Source: Kutzneria buriramensis | GTDB lineage: Bacteria; Actinomycetota; Actinomycetes; Mycobacteriales; Pseudonocardiaceae | Assembly (NCBI RefSeq): GCF_003387475.1 | Contig: NZ_QUNO01000021.1 | Location: 171,897 to 235,896, forward strand | Direction of reading: 5' to 3' | Length of the DNA stretch: 64,000 bases | In this document: positions 60,414 to 64,000 of the stretch, piece after piece | Layout: each line of letters begins with the position of its first letter | How positions within the stretch are numbered: position 1 is the first letter of the stretch | Program-made: the position numbers and the translations under genes | Notes under the pieces: model-generated | What the model saw: the letters and a program-made list of their open reading frames with translations, nothing else | Database searches by the model: none | What the model was told of the DNA's origin: nothing

Positions 60414-61495
60414 ACACGATGCCGCTGCGCCGCAACGCGCAATGCCCGTTCGACCCGCCACCAGAGTTCGCCCGGATGCGGCGCGACGACCCGGTGTCGT
60501 ACGTGATGACGCCGGCGGGCACACCCGCCTGGCTGGTCACCCGGCACGAGGACGCGCGCACGGTGCTGTCCGACCCGCGGTTCAGCGTGCGCGGCCCCGG
60601 CGAGCCGCGCCGCCTGTCGGACTTCGACGACCCGGACCACGCCCGACTGCGCCGGCTGATCGTGCCGGAGCTGACGATCCGCCGCTCGGAGGGCTGGCGG
60701 CCGCGGATCCGCGCGGTGGCCGAGGACCGTGCCGAGGCCCTGAAGTCCCCGGCCGAACTCGTCACGGAGTACGCCCGCCCGCTGGCCGCGAAGGTGATCG
60801 GCGACGTCGTCGGGCTGCCCGACGGCGTCCCGATGGGCCTGGAGCCCACGCTGCTCCGGCCGATGCTCGTCGACCTGGTCGACCAGCGCCGCCGCGAGCC
60901 GGCCGCCGACATGATCAGCGGCATGCTGCGGCAGGCGGCGGTGTGGGCGACCCCGCCGACCACCGCCGAGATGGTCACCCTCGCGCTGAGCGTGCTGCTG
61001 GCCGGCTACGAGACGTCGGTGGGCATGCTGTCGCTGAGCATCCTGGTGATGCTGGACGACCCGCAGCGCGTGCAGGCGCTGACCGAGGGTGAGGTCGGCG
61101 TCTCGGTGGCGGTCGAGGAGTTGCTGCGCTACCTGTCCGTCGTGCAGCACGGCCTGCCGCGCTACGCCACCGAGGACGTCCGGATCGGGGATCACCTGGT
61201 GCGCAAGGGGGAGTGCGTGGTGGTGTCGGTCAGCGCCGCCAACCGCGACCCGGCCGTCTTCCACCACCCCGATGATCTGCGGCTGGTCCGGCCGACTTCC
61301 CGAGCACACCTCGCTTTCGGCTACGGCGCCCACCAGTGCGCCGGCAGCCAGCTGGCCCGCGTGCTCGTGCAGGAGGGGCTGACGACCCTGTTCGGCCTGC
61401 GCCCGACCGTGCGGTTGGCGAAGCCGCGCAGCGAGCTGCTGTTCACGGATCGGTCGCCGGTGCACGGATTGCGGGCGCTGCCGGTGGTGTGGTGA
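60410..61495 (+). CDS. Compact cytochrome P450
   Basis: 361 residues, 35-45 shorter than typical bacterial P450s. All core motifs are intact: I-helix LLAGYETS, ExxR in EELLRYL, and the heme loop FGYGAHQCAGSQLAR with the Cys ligand. By comparison with ordinary actinobacterial P450s, the shortening lies between DPRFSV and DHARLRRL (B-C region) and before DLVDQRRREP (F-G region), which would reshape substrate access. The frame is continuous. Coupled to the thioesterase gene; redox partners are not encoded here. Confidence 0.88.
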   Translation: MNTMPLRRNAQCPFDPPPEFARMRRDDPVSYVMTPAGTPAWLVTRHEDARTVLSDPRFSVRGPGEPRRLSDFDDPDHARLRRLIVPELTIRRSEGWRPRIRAVAEDRAEALKSPAELVTEYARPLAAKVIGDVVGLPDGVPMGLEPTLLRPMLVDLVDQRRREPAADMISGMLRQAAVWATPPTTAEMVTLALSVLLAGYETSVGMLSLSILVMLDDPQRVQALTEGEVGVSVAVEELLRYLSVVQHGLPRYATEDVRIGDHLVRKGECVVVSVSAANRDPAVFHHPDDLRLVRPTSRAHLAFGYGAHQCAGSQLARVLVQEGLTTLFGLRPTVRLAKPRSELLFTDRSPVHGLRALPVVW

Positions 61496-61557
61496 CGAGG
61501 TCGTCACGGCCACTGACTGTCCGATCGGGTGACGGCCGTTCGGCGGGTCGGTCCGAC

Positions 61558-61563
61558 TAGACT
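61558..61563 (+). promoter_or_regulatory. Leaderless-type -10 box TAGACT
   Basis: TAGACT 6 nt before GTG 61570. No clear -35. Confidence 0.4.
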
Positions 61564-61569
61564 CGCAGG

Positions 61570-63903
61570 GTGCTGACGTTCACGGTGCTCGGCCCGGTGA
61601 CGGCCGCCCGGGACGGCAAGCCCGTCGAGCTGGGCCCGCCGCAGCAGCGGGCCGTGCTCGCCCTGCTGCTGGCCAAGGCGGGCAAGCCGGCGGGGCAGTC
61701 CGAGCTGATCGACCTGGTCTGGGGCGACCGCGCCCCGACCAGCGCCGCCAACCTGGTGCACCGCTACGTCGGAGCGCTGCGGCGGGCCCTGGAACCCGGG
61801 CTCACCACGCGCAGCCAGGGCGAACTGCTGACCAGGCAGGCCGGCGGCTACGAGCTCATCGTCGACGCGGAGGCGTCCGACCTCTCCCGGTTCCGCGCGC
61901 TGGTCGCACGGGCCAGCATGTCGACGGGTCTCGACGACTACGTTGCGGCGCTGGATCTCGTGCGCGGCCGGTGCGCCGCCGAGGTCGGCCGGGCGCACCC
62001 CGTGTTCGCCGAGGTCGACCACGAGATCGCCGACGTGGCCCGGGCCGCCGCCGACCGGGCGCTCGACCTCGGGCAGCCCACGGCGGTGCTGGGCGCCGTG
62101 CACCGCATCGCCGGCCTCATGCCGTTGGACGAGGCGCTGCACGTGCGGCTGATGCGGATCCTCATCGCGATGGGCCGGCCCAGCGTCGCCGAGGACGTCT
62201 ACCGGGACATCGCGCTGCGGCTGGTGGACCAGCTCGGCCTGGATCCCGGCAAGGAACTCCGCGCCGCGCTGCGGATGGCCGACGTGCGGTCCGCCGTGCT
62301 GCGGCCCGCCCAGCTGCCGGCCGACGTGCGCTCCTTCGCCGGCCGCGACGAGGAACTGGCCGCGCTGGACGCCATGGTCGAGGAGCGGCCGGAAATCCTG
62401 TGCCTGGAAGGAATGCCCGGCTCCGGAAAGTCCACTGTGGCCGTTCACTGGGCGCACCGGCAGCGGCTCCGCTACCGCGACGGGCAGCTGTACGCCGACA
62501 TCCAGTGCTCCGGCGCCGAGGCCGCGGAGACGACGCTGCGCTCCTTCCTGCGCGCGCTGGGCCTGCCGGCCGACCAGGTGCCGGACACCCGTGACGAATT
62601 GGTCGCCGAGTACCGGCGGATGACCGCCGGCAAGCAGCTGCTGGTGCTGCTCGACTGCGTCAGCGACGCCGAGCAGGTGCGGTTGCTGCTGCCGGCGATG
62701 CCCGGCTCGCTGGTGCTCGTGACGACCCGGAAACGGTTGCCGGGCCTGGCTTCCGTCGGCAGGACCGGGCAGCTTTCCATCGGCATGTTGCGGCCCGAGC
62801 AGTCCCGGGAGCTCCTCGTGCGGCGGCTCGGCGAGGGCCGTCTCGACGCGGAGCCGGCGGCCGCGGACCAGATCGTGCTGGCGTGCGGCGGATTGCCGCT
62901 CGCGCTGTCGCTGGTTGCCGCGCGGCTGCTGATGAATCCCGGCTTCACCCTCGCCGCCGTCGTCGACGACCTCACGACGGTGTTCGGCGGCGACTGCGGC
63001 GGCGAGCTGCAAACCGTGTTCTCGTGGTCGTACGAGCAGCTCGGGCCGGTCGCCGCGCGCCTGTTCCGCTTGCTGAGCCTGCATCCCGTGGTCGGCTTCT
63101 CGGCGCCGGTCACCGCGCGGCTGCTGGACGTCGACCAGGCGACCGCCGACGCGGCGCTCGCCGAACTCGTCGACGCGTGGCTGGTCGACCAGGTGCAACC
63201 GGGCCGCTACCGGGTGTACGAGCTGGCGTTGTCGCACGCGCAGGAACTCAGCGCGCAGCTCGACACCGCGGCGGAACGCGCCGCCGCCCGCACGCGGATG
63301 GTCGACTACTACGTCGAAGGAACGCAGTGGGCGCACGACAGCCTCGCCGCCGACCGTGACGAGCTGGAGGCCGTTGCCTGGTACACGCGGGAGTACGACG
63401 TCGTCGAGACGCTGATCCGGCGGATCGACGAGCCGTGGCGGCTCACCGTTCCCATGCAGCGGTTCTATCTGCGCCGGGGATTGCTCCAGGACTGGGAGAA
63501 CAGCGTCCGGTACAGCCTGGCCAAGGCCACCGAGCCCGGGCCGCGGGCGCGGCTGCTGATGGGGCTGGCCGGGGTGGCGCAGTGCACCGGCCGGTTCGAC
63601 GAGGCCGTCACCCTGTACCGGGAATCCCTGATCGTCGGCAAGGACGTCGACGATCCGCGCCGGGTCGTCATCACCCTGATCGGCCTCGCCGGCGTGGAGG
63701 AGACCCGCGGCGACCGCAAGACCGCCGGCATCGTGCTCGCGGAAGCGTGGCAGGTCATGGAAACCCGGCTCGGCGTCGCCGGCGGTCCCATCTCCGACGA
63801 CACCCGGATCCTGCTGCGCTACCTGCTCGAGGCCGGCGAGGAGCTCGGCCTGCTGGAGGCCGAGGTCGTCCGCGAGCGGCTGGCCATCGCCGCCGAGGAC
63901 TAG
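61570..63903 (+). CDS. SARP/AfsR-type regulator with NB-ARC domain, short C-terminus
   Basis: 777 residues from GTG 61570. OmpR-type HTH (about 1-90: QQRAVLALLLAKAGKPAGQSELIDLVWG), BTAD (about 97-235, ending GLDPGKELRAALRMA), NB-ARC ATPase with GMPGSGKSTVA (about 279-289) and LLVLLDCVSD, a winged-helix-like region and a short helical tail with few TPRs. Compared with AfsR the TPR sensor is reduced. It follows the P450 by 74 nt and is the best candidate regulator of the thioesterase/P450 pair, though this is inferred from position. Confidence 0.87.
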   Translation: MLTFTVLGPVTAARDGKPVELGPPQQRAVLALLLAKAGKPAGQSELIDLVWGDRAPTSAANLVHRYVGALRRALEPGLTTRSQGELLTRQAGGYELIVDAEASDLSRFRALVARASMSTGLDDYVAALDLVRGRCAAEVGRAHPVFAEVDHEIADVARAAADRALDLGQPTAVLGAVHRIAGLMPLDEALHVRLMRILIAMGRPSVAEDVYRDIALRLVDQLGLDPGKELRAALRMADVRSAVLRPAQLPADVRSFAGRDEELAALDAMVEERPEILCLEGMPGSGKSTVAVHWAHRQRLRYRDGQLYADIQCSGAEAAETTLRSFLRALGLPADQVPDTRDELVAEYRRMTAGKQLLVLLDCVSDAEQVRLLLPAMPGSLVLVTTRKRLPGLASVGRTGQLSIGMLRPEQSRELLVRRLGEGRLDAEPAAADQIVLACGGLPLALSLVAARLLMNPGFTLAAVVDDLTTVFGGDCGGELQTVFSWSYEQLGPVAARLFRLLSLHPVVGFSAPVTARLLDVDQATADAALAELVDAWLVDQVQPGRYRVYELALSHAQELSAQLDTAAERAAARTRMVDYYVEGTQWAHDSLAADRDELEAVAWYTREYDVVETLIRRIDEPWRLTVPMQRFYLRRGLLQDWENSVRYSLAKATEPGPRARLLMGLAGVAQCTGRFDEAVTLYRESLIVGKDVDDPRRVVITLIGLAGVEETRGDRKTAGIVLAEAWQVMETRLGVAGGPISDDTRILLRYLLEAGEELGLLEAEVVRERLAIAAED

Positions 63904-64000
63904 ATCCAATGCCGTTCAGTTAAGGCGCGGGCAGCGGCTGTCAAGCCGGCCGAGACGGACAACGGAGCTCCTGCTAGAACAGCGTCGACCAAGATCGATG
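63904..64000. other. Right-edge sequence without a recognised gene
   Basis: 97 nt with no credible ORF. It begins with CCAATGCCGTTCAGTTAAGG, which looks like sequences I associate with insertion-sequence ends in actinomycetes; the memory is vague and the window stops too soon to tell. Confidence 0.2.

Noticed and set aside
60410..61495. P450 shortened by a frameshift
   Set aside because: The reading frame is continuous with all conserved motifs in order; the shortening appears as internal loop loss, not truncation.
55581..61495. Polyketide or peptide biosynthetic cluster around the P450
   Set aside because: No ketosynthase, adenylation, carrier or terpene cyclase domain occurs in the window.
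63907..63926. Insertion-sequence end at the right edge
   Set aside because: Only a vague resemblance, with no transposase or inverted repeat partner inside the window.
1..64000. tRNA or rRNA genes
   Set aside because: No cloverleaf with a GTTCRANNC-type T-loop and no rRNA signature was noticed on either strand when reading intergenic regions; a tRNA-scan was not possible.

Overview
The window is about 64 kb of very GC-rich DNA with tightly packed genes and frequent GTG starts. Markers such as a Cei-like envelope protein, SARP/AfsR regulators, a DUF222-HNH (13E12-type) gene and a permease-ATPase fusion point to an Actinomycetota genome, most likely a Pseudonocardiaceae-type filamentous actinomycete. 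This placement is an inference from gene content; there is no rRNA or tRNA here to confirm it.

Layout. 0-10.8 kb: a STAND-type ATPase with TPRs, a short-chain dehydrogenase/LysR divergent pair, a secreted VWA/solute-binding protein, a membrane-anchored DJ-1 protein behind a frameshifted GlxA-type regulator, a membrane sulfatase and a zinc alcohol dehydrogenase. 10.8-15.4 kb: a copper operon (multicopper oxidase, YcnI, CopC-CopD) with an unusual promoter array of five CTAGG motifs. 15.6-19.8 kb: an L,D-transpeptidase, a secreted GH30 enzyme and a divergent LacI regulator. 19.8-34.4 kb: a large carbohydrate locus with ThuA-like, GH9, BadF-type kinase, SIS, two paralogous GntR regulators, epimerase, xylose-isomerase-like TIM barrel and a complete family-5 ABC importer. 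These genes are mostly linked by 4-nt overlaps, and ATACCA operator-like motifs recur in the promoters. 34.4-39.8 kb: a LuxR-ATPase, two aldo-keto reductases, a Crp regulator and a thioesterase.

39.8-41.9 kb is the most unusual part. A 49-residue cysteine-rich protein is followed by a G-quadruplex motif and a G/T-rich degenerate repeat tract. Then comes a DUF222-HNH endonuclease gene flanked on both sides by inverted copies of a 120-nt structured element whose long outer stems differ by compensatory base changes.

42-51 kb: a SARP regulator divergent from an unrecognised TIM-barrel-like gene, a PobA-like monooxygenase/O-methyltransferase pair and an aldehyde dehydrogenase, which look like a small specialised-metabolism island. 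51-55.6 kb: hemerythrin, small membrane, HAD phosphatase and Cei-like proteins, plus two secreted hydrolases (G1 glutamic peptidase, GH18) followed by strong hairpin terminators. 55.8-63.9 kb: two further SARP/NB-ARC regulators, MarR, LuxR, and a thioesterase/P450 pair. A roughly 290-bp terminal-inverted-repeat element sits between the convergent MarR and LuxR genes; half of it recurs at 19.75-19.85 kb, also between convergent genes.

Several genes appear to be expressed from leaderless transcripts, with a TAGNNT-like -10 box 6-8 nt before a GTG start. All similarity statements come from reading the sequence; no database search was run.
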